This document shows, one piece after another, positions 32,861 to 44,546 of a stretch of DNA of 64,000 nt. Location: assembly GCA_014898415.1 (NCBI GenBank), contig RCTD01000025.1, forward strand, positions 558,001 through 622,000. Reading direction: 5' to 3'. The first letter of the stretch is position 1, and the number at the start of each line of letters is the position of its first letter. The notes beneath the pieces were generated by a model. The model saw only the letters and a list, made by a program, of their open reading frames with translations. It had not been told where the DNA came from and ran no database searches. This stretch comes from Stromatinia cepivora (Eukaryota; Ascomycota; Leotiomycetes; Helotiales; Sclerotiniaceae). A program made the translations under genes and the position numbers.

Positions 32861-34442
32861 TTAATTTGGCGAATCTACTTCACCATGAACTTGAGCTCCT
32901 TGAGGCTTCTCTACTGGAGAGGTAGCAATCCTCATCGCCTCGTCCAAAATTTGGAAACCCTCTTCAATTTCTCCATCGCTGATGTTCAAGCTTGGTACGA
33001 ATCTCAAGGTGTTGGTTCCAGCCGTAATGATAAGTAAACCTCTTTCTCTAGCAGCTGTGACAACCGGGGTGGGATCTAGGCTCAATTGTAAACCCAAGTG
33101 TAATCCTCTACCTCTGATTTCTTTGACGAGTTCTGGGTATTTGGATTGTAATACTTGGAAATGTTTCTTGAATATATCCGATTTTCTGATGACATCTTTT
33201 TGTAACGATGGATCAGATAATCGAGAAACAATATAATGGGCGATCCTGGATCCTAATGGATTTCCACCAAAGGTAGTTCCGTGATCACCAACCTTGATCT
33301 TCTCCGTTACATTTTTGTTGACAATTGTTGCTCCAATGGGGAAACCATTTCCGAGAGCCTTGGCAGTAGTGATGATATCTGGATGAGCCGATTTTGGGAA
33401 CGAAGAATGGGCCCAGAAGGTTCCCGTTCGTGAAAGCCCACATTGTATTTCATCATAGATCAGAACTGCACCAACCTCACGACAACGATCTCCTAGTGCA
33501 GTAAGGAATTCTTCAGTTGCCACAATGACACCACCTTCTCCTTGAATTGGCTCTACTATAACACCACAAGTCTTTTCTGTAACCAAATCCTTGATAGCAT
33601 CCACATCGTTATATGTTCCATATTTAAATCCCGGTAACATTGGTGAGAATGGTTTCTGGTATTTCGGGTTCGGAGTTGCAGATAGTGAGCCCATGGTTCG
33701 GCCGTGGAAAGAATTTTGGAACGAAACAACTTCGTGTTTGGCGCCTGATGGATCAACAACCTTTCCAGACTTTCGAGCAAACTTTATCGCGGCCTCGTTA
33801 GCTTCACTGCCAGAGTTGCAGATGAAAACAGCTTGAGCATCGTGCATTGAATTCGATTCAAGAGTCTTTTCGATGAGGAGTTGAGAGAGGGCCCCTGTCC
33901 ATGGATTATGATATAAATTGGAAGTATGTATAAGAGTTGTTCCCTAATTAGTTGACTTGTATTAGATGAGTCACTTGCAAGATAATGAGGGGTAGAGGTT
34001 ACTTGTTCTAGCATTATCTTTGCGATTTCTGGGTCGCAATGTCCTAAAGCATTGACTGCTATACCAGCTGTGAAATCTAAGTATTTCCTGTTCTCTGTAT
34101 CCCAAAGATAACATCCGGCTCCCTTTACGAACATTGGTGGTGGTCGGGCATAGGTTGCAACCATGTATGGTGCTTGTTCTGAAATGAGACATCCTGTTGG
34201 CGAATTTGGTGAAGGATCTGGATTCGATAACTTGCTCCCGTTCTGTATTTCGTATTAGTAGGTGATAGTGTGATTGGCACATCATAGCATACATGAATAT
34301 CATGCTTGACTTCATCTGCTAAGTTTGTTGCAGCCGCTGTTGCTTGAGAAGCATTTCTCCTCAAGAAGCCATTGATAACTGGTGATACATTTCCAGCTTT
34401 CAAAGTAGCTGTCACTCTTTTCGCAGACAATCGAAGAGCCAT
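32861..34442 (-). CDS. ARG8: Acetylornithine aminotransferase, mitochondrial
   Basis: PLP enzyme that transaminates N-acetylglutamate semialdehyde to N-acetylornithine in mitochondrial arginine synthesis. Exons 34442-34293, 34242-34003 and 33943-32861 give 490 aa. The first ~35 residues (MALRLSAKRVTATLKAGNVS...) are basic and Ser/Ala-rich, a likely import signal. Motifs follow: YLWDTENRKYLDFTAGIAVN, VFICNSGSEANEAAIKFAR (phosphate-binding SGSEA), NSFHGRTMGSLSAT, EPIQGEGGV, LIYDEIQCGLSRTG, and the Schiff-base lysine in TTAKALGNGFPIGA, then HGTTFGGNPLG. All are intact. Ornithine aminotransferase, the close relative, is less likely given the N-terminal presequence and ARG8-like SRTGTFWAHS context. 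Ordinary core gene in an otherwise accessory stretch. Confidence 0.95.
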
Positions 34443-35000
34443 TATGGAGTATATTGAGGGATAAAAAAGAATGTAATGTTGAACTTTATAGTGACTCAGG
34501 ACAACATTAAAATACTCGAGTGTATCAAAGAATAAAAAAGATAATTGAGGAGTCAACAAATCTAAGCGTTATCGGAGCTACCTAATAATGACAAGGATAA
34601 AAAGTTTTGGGAAGTATGATATAAGATCTTATAATTTTTTACCTAAATTTTTATCGGAAATATAACATGGAATTTGAACTAGTCCATTTTGAGGTTTTGA
34701 ATTTTGAATTTTATCGATATATACATTTTATATGTCATCATCCCCTCTATTTACATAGGTATTGTTACCCGTCATCCTTCTTGTCGACCCCTGCGATGCT
34801 GGATACCTACTCATATATTGTTTTCTGCCACCGCCTATAGACACTATATCTTTAAAAGGGCTAGCGTATTGAGCCCCGCCATTAGATAGCAAGTGAGGCG
34901 TAACAAGGTGGCTAGAGCAGCAAACCAACCTTATCCACAATATCATCCTCCTCATACTCCGTACCCGTGACACACTTTCTCCACGCAAATAAGTATTACA
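34443..35000. other. Intergenic upstream of ARG8
   Basis: About 560 bp, moderately AT-rich, no gene or repeat recognised. Confidence 0.5.
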
Positions 35001-35501
35001 TCATTCAACCATATGGAGAAGAAGTAGGAGATTTGCATTGTTAATATCTTCTCGAGAACGTCGATTGTTCTTCTCCGTAGAGGGAAGAATTGAGGATGAG
35101 GATGGATTGCGTCGAGAGAGATAGAGCGGTGTTTGTTCTGCTGCCATGGGAGACCTTCGATCGATGATTTCCTCATAAGTCTTGGCCAAATCCTTCATTT
35201 TACTATTATAGAAGTCGAGACTATTGGTATTCGACTGGGGTTGAAAGGGAACTTCCACAAATTCTTCATCGCTATCCTCGAATTCTGAATCATTGGCTGA
35301 AAGGCTTTCGACTGACGAAGCTGGTGAAGATAAGGCACTATCGCAAGGCAATCTATTTGCTGCCTTAATATTCTCGAGCGGCTTAGGTTTAAATTTGGAG
35401 TTGCTTCTCTTTGGTCGTGTCGAGATTGACGCAGAAGATTGCTTCTTCTTTACAATCTGGTAGATGTTTGAGCGGGTTTTGAGTATCCGTGGAGAGTCCA
35501 T
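35001..35501 (-). CDS. Hypothetical protein, basic and serine-rich
   Basis: Single open frame of 166 codons from an ATG at 35501. I do not recognise it. The N-terminal third is Lys/Arg/Ser-rich (MDSPRILKTRSNIYQIVKKK, then PKRSNSKFKPKP), the middle strongly acidic (NDSEFEDSDEEFVEVPF), and a DFYNSKMKDLAKTYEEII stretch could be a short helix. No signal peptide or membrane span. The mix of charged low-complexity blocks suggests a disordered, perhaps nuclear or cytoskeletal adaptor. Judged real because of its length, clean start, biased but gene-like composition and lack of an overlapping better candidate; no homology evidence. Confidence 0.5.
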   Translation of the reverse strand: MDSPRILKTRSNIYQIVKKKQSSASISTRPKRSNSKFKPKPLENIKAANRLPCDSALSSPASSVESLSANDSEFEDSDEEFVEVPFQPQSNTNSLDFYNSKMKDLAKTYEEIIDRRSPMAAEQTPLYLSRRNPSSSSILPSTEKNNRRSREDINNANLLLLLHMVE

Positions 35502-36852
35502 GATGATAAAATGCCTTTGAAGTGATGGATCTTTCGACGGGATCTGCTAGTTACTGCAATGACATGAGTATTTCGCGACGCTATCTATCATTTCTTTATA
35601 CAAATTCTTACCACTGCATGAAAAGCAGGGTTTACCAACACTTAGACCGGACGTGGCGCCACCATAGCGCTGAACGAAAACTTATGGATGTATCTTTATT
35701 GCCTTATCGGCAGGCCGTAAAACTTGGAGCCTTCAATTTCTAGCTACTGGTCCATTGATTTTTACAACCTTCTATGTTGGCCAGGCTTTCTGGATCCCAG
35801 AACTAGATTCTAGTGTTGACCCTCCTTTGCGTATTTTTGAATACTCCCGCGCGTCAATGGTGGCCTCGTCAGCTTTCCCTTGGCCGCTACTGTAACTGCG
35901 AGTCGCCATTTTTCAGCGCGGCTTTGTGGAGCGTCTCGATGTTTAACCTAAGATGTCTAGATCAACCAACAAGAAACACTACGAGACGCCTGTAAACTTC
36001 CCAGTCGACCCAGTTATGTATTGTGCATCATTCAAATCGCGGGAAGGAAGTTCTTCAGATATATCGTTCGGCTTTATGACCGCGCATACTTAATGACCAT
36101 CAACTAGGCACTGCCATATTTGGAGTCGAGGAATTTATGGCAATATATTATTGGCCCTTGCGATAGAATGTGGAAAGTGGATTGATAGTTCTTTCTAATT
36201 TCGTACAATGACGCTCCAATGGCGAGCAATGCTCCATTATTCTACCACAACTCAAAAATCACCATCTTCAAGAAAGTTTCAGCTAAAGGCTATGGTCATG
36301 CTCCAATTAACCTCATTCCGTAATTCCATCCTGGAATATCCGAAAGAAATAATCTTTTAGGCTTGCAGAATCACGGAGTATGTTTAAACATTCATTAGCA
36401 GTTTATTTCCAGGCTATCAATGATCCGAGAAGCACTAAGCAGCGAATCGATGTGACAATTGAGTTCTTGGCTCAATGTGGCTTTGGACCGCATCAAAGAA
36501 AGATCGCAGTTTTTGTCAGATCGAAATGACCATCCACAATCGCAGAATTTTCTATTTGCATATTTCTCATAGCTGATTGTGCATCAAAAGATGTGCTGTT
36601 GTGTTGTCAGGTAACACGAGGGGAACCTACCAATGCATATTTAGCCAATTCGAAGTCGTCTCCAAGTTTATGCGCCGAGCTAAGTGCCGAAGAAGGTCAA
36701 TTGCAGCGCTCCAAGACGCATTTTATTTTATCCGCAGAGTCACCACATGCACCCTCTGCCGCTGATATATCTATGTTATAAAACAGGAAAAGGGCAGGCA
36801 CTGCTCACCGTGCAACTTCATTTCAAGCATTTCTACAAACCTTTCAATTACA
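35502..36852. other. Intergenic upstream of the MFS gene
   Basis: 1.35 kb with only short motif-free frames. TATAAAA at 36777-36783 lies 70 bp before the MFS start codon and is a likely TATA box. Confidence 0.5.
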
Positions 36853-38720
36853 ATGTCTTCATCATCCAATCCTCCAATATCTCCTTCAGATGAAAAGCCA
36901 TCTTCAGCCACGACAACTCAAGTACGTGCTTTTGATCACGAGGCCTCTTCATCACAAATAGATCCAGCATTTGAGAAAGCCCTGCTGAGAAAACTAGATC
37001 TACATGTTGTTGTTCCACTCATGATCTTATTTCTCCTCGCGTTCCTTGATAGAGTAAATATTGGAAATGCAAAAATTCAAGGGATGACCAAGGAATTAAA
37101 CATGGTGGGAAATGATTTCAATGTTGCTCTTATGGTTTTCTTTCCGTCGTAAGTTCTCGTCTTCTTGAATGCGGACCTCCCCTTCATTTTTGAATTCAAG
37201 CTGAATTCAAAATTTCAAAGCTATTAAATGTTTCAAATGGACTCAGCAATGAAGATATCTCACTGTAGGACAGCATGCATGATTGTGCTAACAAAATTCA
37301 TAGCTACATCATATTCGAGTTTCCCTCCAATCTCATTCTTCGTCGCCTCCCACCATCACTTTGGTTGACCATTATAATGACCCTTTGGGGAATCGTAACA
37401 GTTTGCGAAGGACTAGTGCATACCCACGATGCATTGGTCGGCCTCAGATTCCTTCTCGGACTTTTCGAAGCTGGTTTTTCTCCAGGCGCTGTCTACCTCA
37501 TTTCTATGTACTACAAACGCTATGAATTACAATGGCGCCTCAGTCTCTTCTTTTCCACCTCTATCATTGCCGGCGCCTTCGGTGGTCTCTTTGCTTATGC
37601 CCTAGCCCATATGGACGGTGTTGGTGGCTATGCTGGCTGGCGCTGGATTTTCATAATTGAAGGGATCCTCACTATCATTGTTGCTCTATCCTTTAAGCTC
37701 CTGGGTGTCCTAGTTGATTGGCCCGAAACTGCATCTTTCCTCACGTTTTCTGAACGAGAGATTTTAATCCAACGATTGAAGGATGATGTAGGAGTAGATA
37801 CCCAACTTAATACGCTAAATAAAAAATCCCTGAACAGAATATTGAGCGATTGGAAAATCTATGTGGGGATCTTTATGTATATGGGAGTTGTGAATACGGG
37901 ATATGCTACGAGCTTTTTTATTCCGACAATCATTCAGGAGATGGGATATACGGCGATTAGTAGTCAAGTTAGAAGTATTCCTATATTTTGTATGGCCACC
38001 GTGGCGGTACGTCCATCTTTCATTCCCTTGCCCTTCAAAAGTCTCGTTACAACTAACAAAGTTTTGCTCACAGTCTCTTGTAATAGCATACTTGACCGAT
38101 CATCTTCAGCACCGTTTCGGCTTCACTATTGCTGGGGTAGTCGTTGGTACTATAGGCTATATCATTCTTCTTTGCCAATCGCACGTTACAACTGGTGTTA
38201 AATACATGGCTTGTTTCTTCATTACCACAGGAGGATATATGACGCAGCCAGTTACTTGGGCCTGGGTCGCTAATGTACGCTTCGCTTCGAATTTCCCCTT
38301 CTCTTTTCTGTCTTTCCATTCCTCTTCAATCCCGTATCTACAAAACAACCAAACACTCACTAACCACTAAAACAGAACATGGCAGGTCACTACAAACGAT
38401 CCATCTCCACGGCTCTCCAAATCGGCATCGGAAACATCGGTGGCATCATCGCATCCAACATTTTTTTAACAAATCAGGCGCCAAGATATCCAGTAGGATA
38501 TGGTGTTTCTTTGGGGATGCTGCTAATGTGCGGTGTTATGTGCACGGCCTTCTTTTTAGGATTGCAGAGGGAAAATGCCATTCGGGATAGAGGTGGCAGA
38601 GATTATAGATATAGGGAAGATGAGGAGAGGAGGAGGAGGAATAGAGAGAAGGATGGAAATGAGCATGATGAAGAGGGAAATTGGGGAGATGATTGGCCGG
38701 GGTTTAGGTTTGTTTTGTAG
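36853..38720 (+). CDS. MFS transporter, anion:cation symporter (allantoate/nicotinate permease-like) family
   Basis: Exons 36853-37148, 37304-38006, 38074-38274 and 38376-38720 join in frame to 514 aa. Landmarks: LLRKLDLHVVVPLMILFLLAFLDRVNIGNAKIQG (helix 1 with the DRxNIGNA motif of the Dal5/Tna1 group), YIIFEFPSNLILRR, GLRFLLGLFEAGFSPGAVYL, YKRYELQWRLSLFFS, and WRWIFIIEG with WPETASFLTFSER in the central loop. Later segments are MGVVNTGYATSFFIP, YMACFFITTGGYMTQPVTWAWVANN, and GHYKRSISTALQIGIGNIGG. Twelve membrane spans are expected. Members carry small organic acids, vitamins or allantoate into the cell with protons. The C-terminal tail is unusually charged (RYREDEERRRRNREKDGNE). Intact; the substrate cannot be read from sequence. 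Confidence 0.93.
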
Positions 38721-39407
38721 GGTTAATTAGTGAAGGAGTTGTTGGTAGAGGATTGAACGTATTTTGATGGAACAGGGTAAACGCTCCAATGCATTTCGAT
38801 GGAGTAGAATATCACAACTGCTAACAAAAAACAAAATCTCAAGAAATAAACTCATCATGTTGGAACCTGTTGCGATGTAGGCAGATATATTCTTTGCCGG
38901 CTTCAACCTTCGAATAGCAAAAACGATGCTACTCTTGAATAATCGACCTTTTCTTATTCATGACATCTTATCACGATTGAGATGATACCAACAGCATCGT
39001 GCAGACCCATTATACCTCCGATACTCGCAACATCTCCTTTCAACCAAGCTAACTCGATGCAAAAACCACAATTGGGAAATATCTCCGATTCATCATTCAT
39101 AAAGCAAACTGTTAGAACCAACATCTACCAACATCCCACCCAACAATCATGCAGTAATGTGCTTATGTGGCACAATGATAAACAACCCATCGTCAGATTG
39201 TGAAGAATCCTTATCTTCTCTTAGTAACAAATACTTGGGTGCTTTTCTTTTGTGTATTGTCCGAATTACTTTTCTTCTCAGTTATCTTCTCCTATTATTT
39301 TGGGTTTTGTGTCGCAAGCGCATTACAGGCGTTGATATTCTCCCACATCTAACATACGACACTTCATCCTCAACAAAAAATATCCACCTCAATTCCTTCC
39401 CCTACAG
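38721..39407. other. Intergenic, no gene seen
   Basis: 3' flank of the MFS gene and 5' flank of GNAT copy 3. A plus frame at 39157-39480 with a hydrophobic stretch (FLLSYLLLLFWVLC) runs into the GNAT exon in a different frame and is not convincing. Confidence 0.4.
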
Positions 39408-40353
39408 TCCAAATCCGCGAAATCACCACCCCGTTCGATTTCGCCCCCGTTATCGCCCTCCAAGCAACATGTTTCCGTGATCCACCTTCTGTTTCTTCAG
39501 AGATTTTTTATCCTTATTCAAACTCAAGTGAAAAAGTTCCCTCATCTTCAAGCACGGATACGAACAAAACCACACAGAAAGAAGAAAAAACTACGGAGGA
39601 TACAAATGGTATAGACAAAAACAAGGTAGAAGGAACAAAAGCAAAAGAAGACGCAATAAAAGGTCTAACAGTAAGACAATGGTGGAGACATTGTATTGAT
39701 CCTTGGAGTCATTGGATTGGTGCATATGAGAGCTCTGAAGGAGATGATGAAATTGAAGGTTCGTTGGGCTCGAGGGGCTCGCCAGCAAAAGGTAAACTTG
39801 TAGGAGGAGCAAATTTCAGGATTGTGAGAGATGAGGAGGAGGAAGAAGCGAAGAGGATTGATACTTGGTGGTTGGAACGGGGATCGGTGAGGAGGGAAGT
39901 GGCGGAGGGGGTTATGGAGAAAGATTAGAGGGAGGAGGGGCGCGCATGTTGGTATGTTTATTGTTTATTTGTCATCTTGATACGGCTCAACCCCATGTGT
40001 TCATTGACTTACTGAACTCCCTTCCTGTAGCCGTGGTAGTAGTCTTTACCGATCCTTCTCGTCGCCGCAATGGTATTGGTAACAAGTTAATGGAATGGGC
40101 AACTCGAAAAGCGGATGACTTTGGGCTAGAGACTTTTATGGAAGGGAGTGAGACGGGAGTCCCTCTGTATAAGAGACATGGATTTGAGGTATTGACGGAG
40201 GTGGAAGTTAGGCCTAAGAGAATAGGAAATGCTGAGGGGAAGGATGGGGAAAGGGAGGAGGAGTGGAGAAATTTGGAGAAGGTTATGGTGGAGACTCTTA
40301 CGGTTATGAGGAGGAAGCCGAAGGGGGCGGGAAAGGAGGAATTCAGTGGTTAG
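39408..40353 (+). pseudogene. GNAT acetyltransferase, copy 3, nearly intact but frameshifted
   Basis: Reads VQIREITTPFDFAPVIALQA (matching copy 1 MSLQIQEVTTAVEFAEV) from a splice-acceptor-like CTACAG, through a lysine- and glutamate-rich insertion, to GLTVRQWWRHCIDPWSHWIG, KLVGGANFRIV and DTWWLERGSVRR. At 39926-39928 this frame hits TAG. Skipping one base gives KIRGRRGAHV, which splices at 39951 across a GT...AG intron to exon 2 at 40031: VVVFTDPSRRRNGIGNKLMEWATRK, LETFMEGSETGVPLYKRHGF, ending at 40353. No in-frame ATG precedes the first exon, so the start may be in an undetected upstream exon or lost. One extra base plus a missing start makes a pseudogene likely, though a sequencing slip in the G/A-rich run is possible. 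Confidence 0.65.
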
Positions 40354-40467
40354 GGAATTGGTGGGTTGGTGGCTTTGTAGTGAATGGCATAGTGAAGAAA
40401 AAATGTTATTTATTCTTATTAGTCTATCATCCATCTAGTTTATATTCACACAAATGTTTCAAATTGT

Positions 40468-40545
40468 ATATATGTTCCGGGCCATTGTATAATATTGACA
40501 TTCCGAAATCAATATAGTTTATTTCGAAATAAACTAATTCATTAA
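40468..40545 (+). repeat. Left terminal inverted repeat of the 3.56-kb element
   Basis: Starts ATATATGTTCCGGGCCATTG and continues through CATTCCGAAATCAATATAG and TTATTTCGAAATAAACTA. Pairs with 43951-44028 in reverse complement. Confidence 0.75.
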
Positions 40546-41196
40546 TCAATACTCTAGCTTATTCATCAATGAGTTTAATTTTGAAATAAACTAGAGTATC
40601 TCGAAATACATTTATATATAATAAGATTGAGATTATTTATAAATGAATTAATATAATCATAAATGCTTTAAAGATCTATATTATTTTATTTTAATAAATT
40701 CTTATTATATATTTTTTATATATATTATATTATTTATTATATTATTCAAAATATCGATTAATATTATTACCCAAACCCTAGATTAAATTTTCAATTCAAA
40801 TTTCGAATTTAATAAAGTATCTCTTTTTATTATTAGTATAATAATAAAAAAAGTATCAACAATAATAAAATTATTCATATAAGATTAAATATTATATTAA
40901 TCGATATTAAAAATAAATAAAAATATTCGATTTATTATTATATAAATAATGATTTTAATTATGAATATTCTATTAATTTAATAATGTTGTTGTTATTGAA
41001 TAATAAATAACTCTCATTAACTACTTCACAATATAAAGACCTATATATATATATATATATTCATGTATATATAGAATATACTCATTCCGAATAATAAGAA
41101 TAATATGATCAATATGATCAATTAGGCCGATTAGATCAATTTGGTCAATTTGATTAATTCAATTTAATTGATTAAATCAATCAAATTGATCAAATA

Positions 41197-41346
41197 TGTG
41201 ACGAACCCAACGAGCGTTTAAAGATCAACCTTAGAATTAAAAGCTACAAAGCTAAAGAGAGTGTGCTATGAAGCTATATATATGATCGGCTCGAAGTTTA
41301 GTATTGTATTAGTCCGATCGGATGTAATCATGTGTATTTTGTAATA
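41197..41346 (-). repeat. LTR of the gag-only element (left copy)
   Basis: 150 bp. Left part undamaged (TGTGACGAACCCAACGAGCG); right part carries T or A where the other copy has C or G. Confidence 0.85.
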
Positions 41347-42722
41347 TTACCCCCTCCTTTTGAAAAGTTCGCTTTGAATTTATTTAAAATGAATAATTTA
41401 AGTACAAAATGATCATTAATCTTCTTTTGATAAAAATACTTGATACATAAATTGCATTATAGCTAATGAATATATATCTATTGTATTATATATTTTCTTT
41501 AAATGATCTTCAAAATATCGGTTATTGATTATTTCTTTTAGATCTTTATCATTGTTGTTTTCGGGTTCAGTAGTCAGTATAATAGCCGGAACAGGCTTTT
41601 ATCGATTTCGGATTCTTTGATGTGGATCTAGTGGATAGGCTTGTATTTAATGGAAGATACTTTTATATTATATATATTTATTTTGTTTATATAAAAGAGT
41701 TCTTTCAGAAGGGGAAAATTCGGGTGTTTGTATATAAGGTAGAATCAAGGTACGATTGGGTTTGTTTGATTAGATATTAAAAAGGCTAAAAGTATCAATG
41801 ATATTAAGATTGCTAATATTCATTGGATTGTGGTTTCGAGAGTGGAATGGATTCTATAATATATATAGGGTTTTAGGTTCATTAGAGTAAAATGATATAA
41901 GAAATCTATTTATTGTATGAATAGCTAATTGTTGTATAACCTGAATAAAATCGGGATAGAAATAGGGAAGAGAAAGTTGTTGAGAAAGATGATTTCTAAA
42001 AATAATATTGAATCCATTACAAAAGGTTGAGATTTTATTTGAATCGAATCAATTCTGATCTTTGGTTTTGTAAAGGATTCTTTCGAATTTTGTAATATAA
42101 GTATATAGAAAATCGATTCTTTATTTGAAAATGAATAATTTGTTTTCGGCTTTTTGGACTTTATTCGGATTGTTATAAATATATATGAATTGATCCAGAA
42201 TCGTTGTATAATCTAAAGGAACGTTTTGATCAAAAAAAGAAAGTTGAAGTAGTATTATAATTTGTATATAAGATTCGAAATTGAAATAAATATAATAAAA
42301 TTGAATTATAAAATCGTTGATTATAGTATTATCTATTTATAATTTCGTTCGAATTGAAGAAAGCCAGGTATCGAACTTTTGAAAGTTATTATTGAACTTT
42401 TCAGGATCAGGGAGAGAGGGTTTCGAATAAGAAGAAGTATAAGCAGTAGGAGTGTATTCGAGAATCAGGAAGCGTAGGAACGAGATTTCATTCTGCTGAT
42501 AAGTTATTTCGCTATAAAGTTTTGCAATTGTGAGGTTTATCGAATTGTAATTTATAGCTTAGAAATTAAAGATAAAAAAAAAGATAACATTTTCGAATAA
42601 TATCAAGAAGATCTATATACAAATGAAAGAGCAAAAACGATATATCTAGACAAAAGCAAATGAAATGTATATAAATATATGCAAATGTTATTCCATTTTT
42701 TATCTGGAAGAGCTTTTAATAA

Positions 42723-42872
42723 TATAATGAATCTAATAAGCGTTTAAAGATCAACCTTAGAATTAAAAATTATAAAGTTAAAGAGAGTGTGTTACGAAGC
42801 TATATATATGATCGGCTCGAAGCTTAGTACCGTACTAGCCCGATCGGACGCGATCACGTGTATCTCGTGACA
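42723..42872 (-). repeat. LTR of the gag-only element (right copy)
   Basis: 150 bp. Left part RIP-mutated (TATAATGAATCTAATAAGCG); right part undamaged, ending GTGTATCTCGTGACA. Confidence 0.85.
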
Positions 42873-43950
42873 AAATAGACCTAATCGACTTATATATATA
42901 TATTATATTCATTCTGAATAATAAGATCAATACGATAAATAAGATCAACTAGGCCATTTTGATCAATTAAATCGATTTGGTCAATTTGGTCAATTAAATC
43001 GATCAAATTGATCAATATACGAATACGAATTCGAATTCTACAAATTCATTAGTATATACGAAATCATCGAATTCATAAGTATTTGAATAAAGAAATCTAA
43101 ATTAGTCGAATATCAGAACTATTCGAAATAAAGAACCTTTATGATACTAATCAAGATAATTAGAATGATAAACTTCTATTCAAATTGACGAATAAGAATA
43201 AAGTATTAATATATGAAAGAATTCGGAAGAGACATATAGGAAGATTATACTCTCAATATTGAAGGTTAAGAATCTATACTTTAATAATATATACAATATC
43301 ATTATACCATTCAACTTTTACTATTATAACTTGATATTTGCTTATTCCATTACAGTCTACGAGCCACTACTTCCTAATTATAAGGTTTATCACCTTCAAA
43401 TACGTGACCTCCAACATATATTAGTTTATTATGTAATAAACTTAGAATATTAAATATATTATTTTTGTATAAACTTAATTTATTTGTGAATACGCTTACT
43501 TTTTTCAATTTCAATTTCAATTACAGTACCCCTCTATTTATATTAATCGATCTCTAATTTTATATCAAAAACAATCAAAATATATAGTTTTCACTTGAAT
43601 ATTTTAATATAATAGAAAATTCAATAAATAAACTCCTTTATAACTTTGATTATTTATATATAAAAAATTATATATAATAATTTTAAATTAAAACTTTTAC
43701 TTTTCTTAATTTTCCTTACAAAAATCAGATTAAACTTACTTATTAAATTTTTATCTTGATAATATAATCTAGAAAAATCGTAAAAATAAATTTCAAATTT
43801 TTGATTGTTAGTTTAGATCGAAATATCTGAAATTGTGAATTTGAAAGATCTTTTTATTATTATTATAAATATAATTATTTCCTAAAGTAGATGAGTTTTG
43901 GTGTAGAAAAGCCTTTCGATTAGTATAAGTGGTCTAGTACTGTAGTTCAT

Positions 43951-44028
43951 TTCGCAATCTAGTATATTTCGGAATGAGCTAAATTGATTTCGGAATGCCG
44001 ATGTTTTATAATGGCCCGGAACATATAT
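43951..44028 (-). repeat. Right terminal inverted repeat of the 3.56-kb element
   Basis: Reverse complement starts ATATATGTTCCGGGCCATTA, then CATTCCGAAATCAATTTAG and CATTCCGAAATATACTA. Matches the left end at 40468. Confidence 0.75.
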
Positions 44029-44546
44029 TATTCATTAAATTGTTTTAATCTACGGTCTAAGAGAGCCACATACATACAATCCTAGGTGTTCACATTCGGC
44101 TATCCTAGTGCAATTACAATACGGTTGGGTCTATTTAAGGATCTATAATAGATCATAGCTTATAAATTTTGCATCTAATCACAACATTCCCTTGTCAAAA
44201 TTGGAGCAAGAAACTTTCATCGCAGGTTCCTCCAAGGTTAACCGATTTCAAGGTAAAACTTTTGAAGTCAGTAAAGCTGAAAGCTTTACTGTTATTGTTC
44301 TATAAGAAAGTTTCAAGTAAGTTACTTTACCACATATGTATCATATCCTCAGAAATATAGTCGGCCGATCTTTCAACCTGTATTCTTGGAATACCTTCCA
44401 GCTGTTTATTGTTTACTTTATACCTGTCCCAAGTCCCAGCATAAAAATGCATTTTACGTACCAGCCAAGCTAACACAGAATATAGTAGCCTCTATTGTCA
44501 ACACCCAATTTCACCAATTAATCATTCATTAGCTGAGCTTTACAAA
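44029..44546. other. Intergenic upstream of the first 2EXR gene
   Basis: About 520 bp, normal composition, probably promoter and leader. A 63-codon frame at 44169-44360 has no motif. Confidence 0.45.

Larger units (their letters stand above)
41197..42872 (-). mobile_element. Gag-only (non-autonomous) LTR retroelement with 150-bp LTRs
   Basis: Two 150-bp direct repeats (41197-41346 and 42723-42872) with TG...CA ends in the undamaged positions (TGTGACGA... and ...CTCGTGACA) flank 1.38 kb. Both sides carry the duplication AAATA (41192-41196 and 42873-42877). The internal minus strand reads, with stops, as a retrotransposon Gag: SLPDPEKFNNNFQKFDTWLS, QFYYIYFNFES, TILDQFIYIYNNPNKVQKAE, and LYTYITKFERILYKTKDQN. 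No protease, RT or integrase fits in the space, so the element depended on a partner. Differences between the LTRs are almost purely C/T and G/A: RIP after insertion. Confidence 0.82.
40468..44028. mobile_element. 3.56-kb terminal-inverted-repeat element, AT-rich, carrying a nested LTR element
   Basis: The outer edges ATATATGTTCCGGGCCATT... (40468) and the reverse complement of the sequence ending at 44028 match over about 75 bp, including CATTCCGAAATCAAT and TTCCGAAATA-like blocks, with mostly transition differences. All the DNA between is extremely AT-rich and gene-free, typical of RIP. No transposase motif could be read, so the class is open: a large non-autonomous DNA transposon or a decayed autonomous one. 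A gag-only LTR element sits inside it. Confidence 0.7.
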
